Part shown: positions 6,861-13,949 of the stretch, in pieces
Layout of the letters: every line of letters starts with the position of its first letter
Position numbering within the stretch: position 1 is the first letter of the stretch
Source of the DNA: a bacterium
Lineage (GTDB): Bacteria; Bacteroidota; Bacteroidia; Cytophagales; Thermonemataceae
Direction: 5' to 3'
Length of the DNA: 15,305 nt
NCBI GenBank assembly: GCA_025362415.1
Contig: JANYGM010000389.1
Coordinates: forward strand, 1 to 15,305
Position numbers and translations under genes: made by a program
Notes under the pieces: model-generated
What the model was told of the DNA's origin: nothing
Database searches by the model: none
Seen by the model: the letters and a program-made list of their open reading frames with translations, nothing else

Positions 6861-6976
6861 TGTCTAAATTAGGATTTACAAGATGATAAGATAAATACAA
6901 GGATAATACAAATAATTTTATCCTGTTCTTGTGTTATCCCACAAATTCTACAATCCTATAAATCCTAATTTAGACA
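6861..6976. repeat. 116-bp palindromic element between regulator and kinase
   Basis: Perfect 18-bp terminal inverted repeats lie at 6861-6878 (TGTCTAAATTAGGATTTA) and 6959-6976. The interior has several partial palindromes, such as GGATAA facing TTATCC, and repeated GGAT/ATCC motifs. It begins 6 bp after the regulator stop and ends 26 bp before the kinase ATG, so it fills most of the gap. No clear target-site duplication is seen. It contains no gene; an in-frame ATG at 6931 that would extend the kinase lies inside it. The form suggests a MITE-like or REP-like element whose RNA would fold into a long hairpin in the two-gene message. Confidence 0.85.
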
Positions 6977-7002
6977 ACTGGTACACTTTTTTAACTAATA
7001 TT

Positions 7003-8808
7003 ATGAAAAACAAAATAATTTTATTATTTTTATTGCAATGTTTTATTTGTAATAATTTTATTTTTGCACAAATTACAAGTGATTATCAAAAGCACCTTAA
7101 AGATATTGATAGTCTGCACCAACTCAATGCCAAAACGCCTGAAATCAATAGCAAAAAAGCACGCATTTATATGTATCTCGTTGATTATTATGGAGATGTA
7201 ATGAGATATGATTCTTCTCTTATTTATGCACAAGAAGGCATAAAAATTGCACAAAAAGCAAAAGATTATCCAGCAGAATCTCGTATTTGGGGCTTAATGG
7301 CTGCCACTACCTATTATAGTGGAGATTTTGAACAAGGAATTGAATGGGCAACCAAATCATTAGAAGTAGCAGAAAGTATCAAAAAAGATTCTCTTATATT
7401 TACAAGATTAAATATTTTGGGCTTACTTTATTTGGAAACAGCAAAATACAAAGATGCAAAAAACTATTTTGAACGCTCTTTGTCAGTTTTTGATAAAATG
7501 GATAAACAGCAAAAAAGTACCTATGCAGATGTAGAACACTATAAAGTAGTAGCCAATCTTGCAGAAGTATATGAAGAAATGGGAGAATTTGCAACCAGTT
7601 TGCCACTTCACGAACAATCTTTTCAAGAGGCAAAAAAACTCAATGGTTTTAGGTCTATGGCTATTGCACGAAGCCATCAATCTGTTTGTTATCAAGCACT
7701 TAAAGCATCTGATAAAGCTATCAAATCATTAGAAGACGGCTTAATTTATGCTGAAAAAATTAGTGATAAAGATATTCACAATTATATTTTATGCAGATTT
7801 GTTGATATTTATTTGCAAAATAATCAAATAGAAAACGCAGAAAAATACCTTAATCAAAGTTTTGAAATTGCCAAAGATAGTACCAGACTTTCAAAACGCT
7901 CCGAAAAAAAGTTGTATAGCACCGCCGCAACGCTATATAAACAGAAAAAAGATTTTGAAAAAGCTTTTTTCTACAAAGAAAAAGCAACAACCTTAGACCT
8001 GAAATTTTATGACGAAAAAGCCTCACGACAATTAGAATTTGCCAACATAAAATTCAAAACCAAAGAAAAAGATTTGGAAATCAACCAAAAAACCAAAGAT
8101 TTTAGAAATTTAATTATTTTTGGTAGTGTTTCTGCACTTATGTTGGTTGCTTTTTTCTATTTTTTGAGAAGACGTAAACAAATTGCAGATAATGCAAAAA
8201 AACAAGTAGAACTACGTACCACAATGATACAAACACAAGAAAACGAACGAGAACGCATAGCAAAAGACCTTCACGACAGCGTAGGTGCAATGCTTGCCAC
8301 CGTAAAAAATCAAGTAGAACACCTAAAATACGAAAACATACCAGAAAATTATGACAAAACAGTCAAAAACTTACAAGCTACCGCACAGGAAGTAAGACGT
8401 ATTTCTCATAATTTGATGCCTATTGTTTTGCTAAAATTTGATTTGGTAGCAGCACTAGAAAACCTTTGTCATAGCGTACAAAATCCGCCTACAGAGCTTG
8501 TATTAGCAGATATCCAAAGTAAAATCCCAAAAGAAAAGGAGATTTTATTGTATAGAATTGTGCAAGAAGTCATCACCAATGCCATAAAATATGCAGAAGC
8601 TACCAATATTTATGTACAAATAACAGAAGAAAACAAGAAAATCTTACTTCAAATAGAAGATGATGGCAAAGGTTTTGACTTTGAAACCGCCAAAAATGGC
8701 TTAGGAATACGCAGTATGCAAGTACGCACAGAGATTTTGGGCGGCAAAATCACCATAGATACCGCCCCAAAACGTGGCACAATCATTATTTTAGAAATTC
8801 CCGTTTAA
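7003..8808 (+). CDS. TPR-containing sensor histidine kinase (HisKA_3 type)
   Basis: The product is 601 aa from the ATG at 7003, chosen because it gives a signal peptide (MKNKIILLFLLQCFICNNFIFAQ); an earlier in-frame ATG at 6931 lies in the repeat element. Residues about 50-340 hold six to seven tetratricopeptide-like helix pairs, for example GLMAATTYYSGDFEQGIEWA and LNILGLLYLETAKYKDAKNY. A transmembrane helix follows (about 369-389, NLIIFGSVSALMLVAFFYFL), then a basic stop-transfer and a coiled-coil linker. The H-box is RIAKDLHDSVGAML with phospho-acceptor H424. The HATPase_c domain shows the N-box at N526 (EVITNAIKYA), the G1 box DDGKGFD at 553-559 and G2 NGLGIRSM. The TPRs should therefore be periplasmic and the kinase cytoplasmic. 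The stimulus is unknown. A complete, unbroken kinase, likely partner of the regulator upstream. Confidence 0.95.
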   Translation: MKNKIILLFLLQCFICNNFIFAQITSDYQKHLKDIDSLHQLNAKTPEINSKKARIYMYLVDYYGDVMRYDSSLIYAQEGIKIAQKAKDYPAESRIWGLMAATTYYSGDFEQGIEWATKSLEVAESIKKDSLIFTRLNILGLLYLETAKYKDAKNYFERSLSVFDKMDKQQKSTYADVEHYKVVANLAEVYEEMGEFATSLPLHEQSFQEAKKLNGFRSMAIARSHQSVCYQALKASDKAIKSLEDGLIYAEKISDKDIHNYILCRFVDIYLQNNQIENAEKYLNQSFEIAKDSTRLSKRSEKKLYSTAATLYKQKKDFEKAFFYKEKATTLDLKFYDEKASRQLEFANIKFKTKEKDLEINQKTKDFRNLIIFGSVSALMLVAFFYFLRRRKQIADNAKKQVELRTTMIQTQENERERIAKDLHDSVGAMLATVKNQVEHLKYENIPENYDKTVKNLQATAQEVRRISHNLMPIVLLKFDLVAALENLCHSVQNPPTELVLADIQSKIPKEKEILLYRIVQEVITNAIKYAEATNIYVQITEENKKILLQIEDDGKGFDFETAKNGLGIRSMQVRTEILGGKITIDTAPKRGTIIILEIPV

Positions 8809-8814
8809 GGAAGA

Positions 8815-8842
8815 AGTACGAAATAAGAGGTACGAGGTACGA
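8815..8842 (+). repeat. Heptamer array c (AGTACGA type) after the kinase stop
   Basis: Four units occupy 8815-8842: AGTACGA, AATAAGA, GGTACGA, GGTACGA. The similarity to array d begins earlier, at GTTTAAG 8803-8809, which contains the kinase stop codon TAA (8806-8808). Positions 8803-8843 and 13752-13792 agree at 38 of 41 bases. The array reads outward from the kinase gene. Confidence 0.85.
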
Positions 8843-8874
8843 ATGCAAAACTCTGATTATTAAGTCATTGTAAA

Positions 8875-8895
8875 AAAATTAAATTATTTAATTTT
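8875..8895. terminator. Possible bidirectional terminator between convergent genes
   Basis: A 21-bp near-perfect AT-only palindrome, AAAATTAAAT / ATTTAATTTT about one central base, lies between the convergent ends of the kinase (8808) and the DUF255 gene (8919). The position suits a shared terminator, but with no G-C pairs the hairpin would be weak. Confidence 0.3.
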
Positions 8896-8918
8896 CATTC
8901 CTAACAAATAGAAAAAAG

Positions 8919-10970
8919 TCATATCAATAAAAGTGCCTCCGCAACACTCGTTACAGGTTTTTGACAAGTATTATTTTTGCAAACATAGATAGTTGTTTCG
9001 TTTTCGTGTGTTACTTTGAACTCAAAAAGTGGCAAAATATCTGTTTCTGTAGTGCTACACAAGATTATTGCATTAGGAAGATAAGATTTTTGTAATAATT
9101 CCTTGCGGACTTTATAGCAATCTACCCCAATAATCACTATTTCTACCTCAATATGGCACATTTTAACATAAAAAGCTGCCCAATTTGTTGCATATGCTAC
9201 ATTTTTGAGCAAGATTTTTTCCATACGCATCAGCATTGTTTTAGCACGTTCTATGTAAGTGTTTTCACTCAAAATCCTACCCAAAAGATATAAATTTTGT
9301 GCCATTATGGAGTTTGAAGCAGGGATTACGTTATCAAAAATCTCTTTCTTTCTAGCAATAAGTTTAGGCGCATTTTTATCTGTAAAAAAGAACATTTCTT
9401 CTTTTTCGTCATAAAAATTAGCCATAACATACTGTGTAAACAGTGTTGCGTTTTGCAAATATTCAAAACTTAAAGGTGGATTGATGTTATTTGTTGCTTC
9501 AAAAAGTGCCAAAAAACCTTCAATAATAGGCGCATAATCCTCCAAACACGCCCATTGTGTTGCTTTCCCATTTTTGTAGGTTCTGCGCAAATGCCCATCT
9601 ACAAAGAGTTTTTCCATCAAAAATTCAGCATTTGCTTGCGCTAAAGCCAAAAAATCTTTCTCACCAAAAACCCTAAAACTATCTACTAAACCCTTGATAG
9701 CCAAGCTATTCCACCCTGCAATGATTTTATCATCTGTATTTGGTCTGATGCGTTTGTTGCGGTAAGCAAGTAATTTTTCATTCCAAACATTTACTTTATT
9801 TTTCAAAGTAGTTTCTTTAAAAGAAGTGTCTTGATGTAAGATATTTTGGTTATGTTCCCAATTTCCTTTGGATTTGATGTTATAAAATGCCAAACAAAGT
9901 TTTATTTCTTCTTCTGATAAATCTTTCAAAACATTTCTTACTTCCTTTTCTGTAAAAATATAAAATTTGCCCTCTACACCTTCAGAATCAGCATCTAAGG
10001 CGGCATAAAAAGCATTTTCTGGGCTTAACATTTCAGCTTTCAACCAACTCACGGTCTGAAAAATTATTGTTTTGAAGAAATCCTTTTGTTCTTGATTTTT
10101 TGTAATTTGATAGGCTTCTGCATACAAAGAAAGTAGCTGTCCGTTGTCATAAAGCATTTTTTCAAAGTGTGGCGCAAACCATTTTTCATCAACAGAATAA
10201 CGAGCAAAACCTCCGCCAATTTGGTCATAAATGCCACCTTTTGCCATTTTTTCTAATGTAAGAAAAGTATGGTTTTGTATGGCATTTTTTGCCTCATTTT
10301 CTTGTTCAGTTTCATAAATGAGCATTGAACATCTCAATAAAAAAACATAAATAGATGGCATAGGAAACTTTGGTGAACGGTCAAAACCACCATTCACACT
10401 ATCAAAAGTTTCTGATAATTGCACCGCCATTTTGATCACGTTTTCTTTAAAAAACTCGTTTTTTTGAGTATTTAAGCCATATTTTGAGATTTCAGAAGTG
10501 GCAATATTTTTAGTAAATTCATTAGCTGATTCTGTTAGTTCTTTTCTATTTTTAGCAAAAGCAGTAGCAATATTTTTCAAAATCCCCACCCAATCATTAG
10601 GACGAAAATAAGTACCACCATAAAAAGGTCTTTGATTAGGCAACAAAAAGACATTCAAAGGCCAGCCGCCTTGTATGCCCATAGCCTGCAAAGCGTCCAT
10701 ATAAACAGCATCAACATCTGGGCGTTCTTCTCTATCAATTTTTATACATATAAAATATTGATTCATTATTTTTGCAATATCCTCATTTTCAAATGATTCA
10801 CGTTCCATTACGTGACACCAATGGCAAGCAGAATAGCCAATACTCACTAAAATTGGTTTGTCTTCTGTTTGTGCTTTTAATAAAGATTGTTCGTTCCAAG
10901 CGTACCAATGTACAGGGTTATGGGCGTGTTGCAACAAATATGGGCTGGTTTCTTGTGAAAGCAAGTTCAT
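8919..10970 (-). CDS. DUF255 / YyaL-type thioredoxin-fold protein
   Basis: The product is 683 aa, normal for this family (bacterial YyaL-type proteins, human SPATA20). The start at 10970 is chosen because the family begins right there (MNLLSQETSPYLLQHAHNPV); a longer frame to 11045 adds 25 residues that are only the translation of an upstream 7-bp repeat array. The N-terminal thioredoxin-like domain (about 1-165) carries the family signature GYSACHWCHVMERESF, with Cys49 and Cys52 as a CHWC pair, and continues with IKIDREERPDVDAVYM and GGWPLNVFLLPNQRPFYGGTY. The C-terminal two thirds look like an alpha/alpha six-barrel of the glycosidase or epimerase type (GGGFARYSVDEKWFAPHFEKMLYDNGQ split over two helices; DDKIIAGWNSLAIKGL). 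No signal peptide, so it is cytoplasmic. The biochemical function of the family is not settled. A terminator separates it from siaC. Confidence 0.93.
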   Translation of the reverse strand: MNLLSQETSPYLLQHAHNPVHWYAWNEQSLLKAQTEDKPILVSIGYSACHWCHVMERESFENEDIAKIMNQYFICIKIDREERPDVDAVYMDALQAMGIQGGWPLNVFLLPNQRPFYGGTYFRPNDWVGILKNIATAFAKNRKELTESANEFTKNIATSEISKYGLNTQKNEFFKENVIKMAVQLSETFDSVNGGFDRSPKFPMPSIYVFLLRCSMLIYETEQENEAKNAIQNHTFLTLEKMAKGGIYDQIGGGFARYSVDEKWFAPHFEKMLYDNGQLLSLYAEAYQITKNQEQKDFFKTIIFQTVSWLKAEMLSPENAFYAALDADSEGVEGKFYIFTEKEVRNVLKDLSEEEIKLCLAFYNIKSKGNWEHNQNILHQDTSFKETTLKNKVNVWNEKLLAYRNKRIRPNTDDKIIAGWNSLAIKGLVDSFRVFGEKDFLALAQANAEFLMEKLFVDGHLRRTYKNGKATQWACLEDYAPIIEGFLALFEATNNINPPLSFEYLQNATLFTQYVMANFYDEKEEMFFFTDKNAPKLIARKKEIFDNVIPASNSIMAQNLYLLGRILSENTYIERAKTMLMRMEKILLKNVAYATNWAAFYVKMCHIEVEIVIIGVDCYKVRKELLQKSYLPNAIILCSTTETDILPLFEFKVTHENETTIYVCKNNTCQKPVTSVAEALLLI

Positions 10971-10976
10971 CTTTTT

Positions 10977-11032
10977 GAATTGTGAATTATGAATTATGAA
11001 TTTTAAATTGTGAATTGTGAATTGTGAATTGT
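10977..11032 (+). repeat. Heptamer array e1 (ATTGTGA type), 6 bp upstream of the DUF255 gene start
   Basis: Eight consecutive 7-bp units of the form GAATTRT occupy 10977-11032: five GAATTGT or close variants, two GAATTAT and one GAATTTT. It is the longest array in the window and occupies the leader or promoter position of the minus-strand gene starting at 10970. Read on the plus strand (outward from that gene) the unit is ATTRTGA. A 17-bp stretch is perfectly complementary to array e2 at 11144-11160. Confidence 0.9.
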
Positions 11033-11066
11033 TAATGAAATACAAAAAGTACAGTCAATAAGCAAA

Positions 11067-11101
11067 AAAAACGACAAAATAAATTGTATTTTGTCGTTTT
11101 T
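11067..11101 (-). terminator. Intrinsic terminator between siaC and the DUF255 gene
   Basis: Perfect 15-bp arms lie at 11067-11081 and 11087-11101 (AAAAACGACAAAATA and its complement) with a 5-bp loop. On the minus strand an eight-T run closes the stem, so it should end transcripts coming from siaB-siaC. T-rich sequence on the plus side makes it potentially bidirectional. It sits between the two facing arrays e1 and e2. Confidence 0.88.
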
Positions 11102-11143
11102 GGTATTTTTTTTGAATTTGGGATAATGTTTTTGTAAATAATC

Positions 11144-11171
11144 ATTCACAATTCACAATTAAAAATTCATA
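11144..11171 (-). repeat. Heptamer array e2 after the siaC stop
   Basis: Four units on the plus strand (ATTCACA, ATTCACA, ATTAAAA, ATTCATA) occupy 11144-11171, ending 5 bp from the siaC stop codon (11177-11179). Read in the gene sense the unit is ATTRTGA, outward from siaC. Flanking 8-bp inverted repeats TAAATAAT (11135-11142) and ATTATTTA (11172-11179) are present; the second contains the stop codon. AT-rich composition weakens the significance of those flanks. Confidence 0.8.
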
Positions 11172-11176
11172 ATTAT

Positions 11177-11539
11177 TTAGTAAGTTTGGAATTCAAAAGG
11201 CACACTTACAAGTTCTGAAAATTCTCCCCCTGCTTCTTCCATATCTTCGTCGTCGTCGTGGTAACACCAAATGACTTTTGCACCTTTTACGGCTTCTATT
11301 TTGGCGAGCAAATCCAAAATAAGTTTTGAAGATGCTGTATTAAAGTATTCTAATTTGAAATAGAAAGACGTTTCAGGGTTTGGGCTTGCACTATAGTCAC
11401 TTACCCACTTGATGATTGGGTGATAAAACTCTGAAGCATCTTCAGGAAGCGACCGTCCAGAGAGTTCAAAGATTTCATTGGTTTTGTCAAAAAGGATTTT
11501 TGGCGTTTCCTCTGTGCTTTCTATGTTGATAACTTCCAT
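11177..11539 (-). CDS. SiaC-like regulatory phosphoprotein (DUF1987)
   Basis: The product is 120 aa from the ATG at 11539; Pseudomonas aeruginosa SiaC is of similar length. SiaC-type proteins are small STAS-like regulators that are phosphorylated by SiaB-type kinases; in P. aeruginosa the unphosphorylated form binds and activates the diguanylate cyclase SiaD. Family signatures seen are TPKILFD (12-18), SGRSLPEDASEFYHPIIKWV (27-46) and FNTASSKLILDLL (66-78). Thr68 in the NTASSK segment sits at the place and number of the phosphorylated Thr68 of P. aeruginosa SiaC. A frame extension to 11599 adds 20 polar residues (MSNNLITLSS...) that the family lacks, so 11539 is preferred. The kinase gene lies 95 bp upstream. 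A near-promoter AATATTTG (one mismatch to TAnnTTTG) at 11597-11604 on the minus strand might give separate expression. Confidence 0.88.
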   Translation of the reverse strand: MEVINIESTEETPKILFDKTNEIFELSGRSLPEDASEFYHPIIKWVSDYSASPNPETSFYFKLEYFNTASSKLILDLLAKIEAVKGAKVIWCYHDDDEDMEEAGGEFSELVSVPFEFQTY

Positions 11540-11634
11540 ATTTATTGTATTCTTATTGCTGAATTTATTGCTTGATAATGTTATTAAATTGTTTGACAAA
11601 TATTGTTATTTAGTCTATCTTGGCTCATTATTGG

Positions 11635-12192
11635 TTAGTCACCACCATTACGAGGTACTACTGTACGCAAAGCAAAGAAAGAAAACTCATCATTGATAGG
11701 TGCAAAATCAAAACCTAGTTTATTACCAGATTTACGAGCCATATCCACAAAACCAAGACCTGCGCCACCTTTTTCCGAGATTTCGCCATTTTTGATAATT
11801 GACTTATAAAGTTCTTTCAATCCTTCTTTATCCAAACTATTTACTTGCTCTAGTTTTGATGACAAAGATTTTACTACACTATTACGTATAGGGTTACCAG
11901 ATGTAACAATATATTCATTAGCCTGCTTTCCTAGCATAAAAATAGCATTATTACGCAAGCCGTCTTCATCTTTTTCATTCAAATCTTCTGCGTGTTTTAC
12001 AATATTTTGCAAACACTCCACCATTACGTTAAATACTTTTCTTTTTACATTGGCAGACTCACCAATAGAGTCCATATTTCTTTCTGCCATTGCTAACACA
12101 GATTTGGTTATTTCTTGTGTAAATTCACCTTCATAAACAATGATAAGATTATTAGCCAACATTGTCTTATGCAAATCATAGACATATTTCAT
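11635..12192 (-). CDS. SiaB-like protein kinase (GHKL fold, DUF6272)
   Basis: The product is 185 aa, the family size. SiaB-type proteins have a histidine-kinase-like ATP-binding fold but act as Ser/Thr kinases on the SiaC partner, comparable to anti-sigma-factor kinases. Visible features are an N-box-like VFNVMVECLQNIVKHAED (53-70, with E59 and N63 placed as metal/ATP ligands) and a G-box-like GGAGLGFVDMARKSG (142-156). No signal peptide or membrane segment, so it is cytoplasmic. It lies directly upstream of the SiaC-like gene on the same strand, the expected kinase-substrate order. The partners that complete the P. aeruginosa system (SiaA phosphatase with sensor region, SiaD cyclase) are absent from this window, so the upstream input and the output are unknown here. 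Confidence 0.87.
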   Translation of the reverse strand: MKYVYDLHKTMLANNLIIVYEGEFTQEITKSVLAMAERNMDSIGESANVKRKVFNVMVECLQNIVKHAEDLNEKDEDGLRNNAIFMLGKQANEYIVTSGNPIRNSVVKSLSSKLEQVNSLDKEGLKELYKSIIKNGEISEKGGAGLGFVDMARKSGNKLGFDFAPINDEFSFFALRTVVPRNGGD

Positions 12193-12343
12193 ATATACGT
12201 AGGAAGTTTAAAAAGATTAACTTAGATTTTTAATTTGGACGTTAAATTAGCACTATTTTTTTTAACTACAAAACAATAATTTTCAGTTTTTTGAAATATT
12301 TTTTTTATGATTATCTAAGTGCTTATAAATCAAATGTTTACAG

Positions 12344-12373
12344 TTATTTTATTTTCAGATAAAAATAAAATAA
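12344..12373. terminator. Possible AT-only terminator hairpin downstream of the DUF1501 gene
   Basis: Twelve-bp perfect arms TTATTTTATTTT (12344-12355) and its complement (12362-12373) surround a 6-bp loop. It lies 59 bp beyond the DUF1501 stop on the minus strand and ahead of siaB. With no G-C pairs it is weak; it may simply be low-complexity sequence. The rest of the 239-bp gap is AT-rich with no recognised promoter. Confidence 0.35.
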
Positions 12374-12434
12374 TTACGAAAATTCAATTACAAGTTATCA
12401 ATTAGGAATTATATCATTCATAATTTACAATTTA
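12372..12434 (-). repeat. Degenerate heptamer array f at the DUF1501 stop
   Basis: On the minus strand the DUF1501 stop codon is part of a 7-bp rhythm, TTGTAAA twice then TTATGAA, that continues with increasing decay for about 60 bp. The unit next to the stop reads outward from the gene (ATTGTAA, ATTATGA). The far end (12373-12379, ATTACGA on the plus strand) has the opposite orientation, so the array is either decayed or two facing halves. Less certain than the other arrays. Confidence 0.5.
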
Positions 12435-13688
12435 CAAAAAATCCAACATATCAAAATCATTCCCTAATATATGTTGGTGCTTTTGTCCTAATTGTTTTTC
12501 CAGAACAGTAGCATAAATGCTTCTAAAATCAATATTATGCTTTAAATCTCCTTCATTAAGGTCTGTAAGACTGGGCATATGATTATAAATACCTGCTTTT
12601 TTGAGCTTTCCACCTATCACAAACAAATTATTAGCTGTTCCGTGGTCTGTGCCGCCACTTCCATTTTCTGCCACTCTGCGCCCAAATTCTGAAAAAGTAA
12701 GTATTATGGTTTTATCCAAATTTCCTGTTTTTTTCAAATCCTGAACAAAAGCATAAACGCTGTCTGCATAGTCTGTATGCAGTTTTGTCTGTCTATTAAG
12801 CTGCTGAACGTGTGTATCAAAGCCTGAAAGTTCTGCATAATATACACGAGTTTCTAGCCCTGCATTTATCATTTGAGCAATATTTTTGAGTTTTGGCGCA
12901 AAATTATTTTTAGGATAATCAGCTTGATTATTGGCTGTTTTTATTGCTTTTGTGGTTTTTTCATTGATATAATCCGCAGAAGAAACCGTTTCTGCAAGCG
13001 TTTTATAGAGATAAGCCACGTTTTCGTGCTGATGTTCTTGCTGGTGTGTTTTCGTTTGGATAATATTTTTATCATTTATTTTTTGCAAAGACTTACTACG
13101 TGTAAGGCGGTAAAATTTCTGAATATCTTGCATAGCAAGTGCTTTTAACTTCTCTCCTTTTAATGCCAAACTAAGTGTGTCGTCTATTTCAATGGCTTGA
13201 TAAGGCAAACATTTTGTATTGCATTGTGCGTCCAGATAACGCCCCAACCAACCCGTTTGCAAGTATTCGTTAGAAGCACTTGCTGTATGCCAAATATCCA
13301 TAGAACGAAAGTGAGAACGGTCTGGGCTAGGATAACCCACACCGTTAAAAATACCTAAAAGCCCTTCATCATAGAGTTTTTTTAGTCCCAAAAGTGCAGG
13401 ATTTAGCCCAATTTCGTCTGTAAGTGGGAGAATTTTATCTTTTGGAATAGCAATTTTAGGGCGAGATTGATAATAAACATCATTTCTGAAAGGAATAACA
13501 GTATTTAATCCATCATTTCCACCAGAAAGTTGTAAAATAACAATGATTTTATCACCAAGATTAGTCAAATCATACTGATTATGGTTATTTTGGTAAGAAT
13601 TCTGTTCAAATGCCTTCAAAAAGCTAGGAACAAACATTGTACCCAATGTACTTAGGGCAGATTTGGAGATAAAATCACGTCTTTTCAT
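12432..13688 (-). CDS. DUF1501 family protein with Tat-like signal
   Basis: The product is 418 aa, typical for the family. The N-terminus MKRRDFISKSALSTLG resembles a twin-arginine signal (KRRDFI followed by a hydrophobic stretch to about residue 26), implying folded export. Family segments are IIVILQLSGGNDGLNTVIPF (about 49-68), the NGVGYPSPDRSHFRSMDIWHT block, and LTFSEFGRRVAENGSGGTDHG with the conserved Asp-His, followed by NLFVIGG. The family has an alkaline-phosphatase/sulfatase-like fold; its reaction is not established. DUF1501 genes are commonly paired with a DUF1800 gene; none is next to this one, since the upstream gene is holA across 261 bp and the downstream gene is siaB. That upstream gap holds arrays d and e3 and no recognisable promoter box. 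Confidence 0.93.
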   Translation of the reverse strand: MKRRDFISKSALSTLGTMFVPSFLKAFEQNSYQNNHNQYDLTNLGDKIIVILQLSGGNDGLNTVIPFRNDVYYQSRPKIAIPKDKILPLTDEIGLNPALLGLKKLYDEGLLGIFNGVGYPSPDRSHFRSMDIWHTASASNEYLQTGWLGRYLDAQCNTKCLPYQAIEIDDTLSLALKGEKLKALAMQDIQKFYRLTRSKSLQKINDKNIIQTKTHQQEHQHENVAYLYKTLAETVSSADYINEKTTKAIKTANNQADYPKNNFAPKLKNIAQMINAGLETRVYYAELSGFDTHVQQLNRQTKLHTDYADSVYAFVQDLKKTGNLDKTIILTFSEFGRRVAENGSGGTDHGTANNLFVIGGKLKKAGIYNHMPSLTDLNEGDLKHNIDFRSIYATVLEKQLGQKHQHILGNDFDMLDFL

Positions 13689-13763
13689 TGTTTTTCTAGT
13701 TTATTGCTAAATGTATTTTAGTTTTTGATTAGAGTTTTTTTTGATGAAAAGGTTTAAGAAAGA

Positions 13764-13791
13764 AGTACGAATTTAGAGGTACGAGGTACGA
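13764..13791 (+). repeat. Heptamer array d (AGTACGA type) between DUF1501 and holA
   Basis: Units AGTACGA, ATTTAGA, GGTACGA, GGTACGA occupy 13764-13791, preceded by GTTTAAG (13752-13758) as in array c. It lies 75 bp upstream of the DUF1501 start (minus strand) and reads outward from that gene. It is the only member of this subfamily not beside a stop codon. Sequence between this array and e3 (13792-13895) includes loosely repeated CACTAAG-like words and no gene. Confidence 0.85.
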
Positions 13792-13895
13792 AGGTAAAAT
13801 GCTAAAAATAACTTCCTATTTCGTTTTTCTTAACACTAAGTTCATTAAGAAATACACACGAAGTAGGCACTAAAGAAATACAAAATCAGAATTTT

Positions 13896-13944
13896 ATTCA
13901 CAACTCACAACTCATAATTCACAATTCATAACTCATAACTCATA
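13896..13944 (-). repeat. Heptamer array e3 after the holA stop
   Basis: Seven units of the form AYTCAYA (plus strand) occupy 13896-13944, ending 5 bp from the holA stop codon (13950-13952). In the gene sense it reads TAAATAGTTATGAG onward, nearly the same stop-codon junction as array e2 (TAAATAATTATGAA). Outward orientation. Confidence 0.88.
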
Positions 13945-13949
13945 ACTAT

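Noticed and set aside
6931..7002. 24-residue extension of the sensor kinase
   Set aside because: The upstream ATG lies in the palindromic element and would bury the signal peptide that starts at 7003.
10971..11045. 25-residue N-terminal extension of the DUF255 protein
   Set aside because: These codons are the 7-bp array e1 read in frame by chance; the family sequence begins at the ATG at 10970.
10977..13944. CRISPR array as an explanation for the regular short repeats
   Set aside because: The units are 7 bp, directly tandem and degenerate, without spacers; no cas genes are present.
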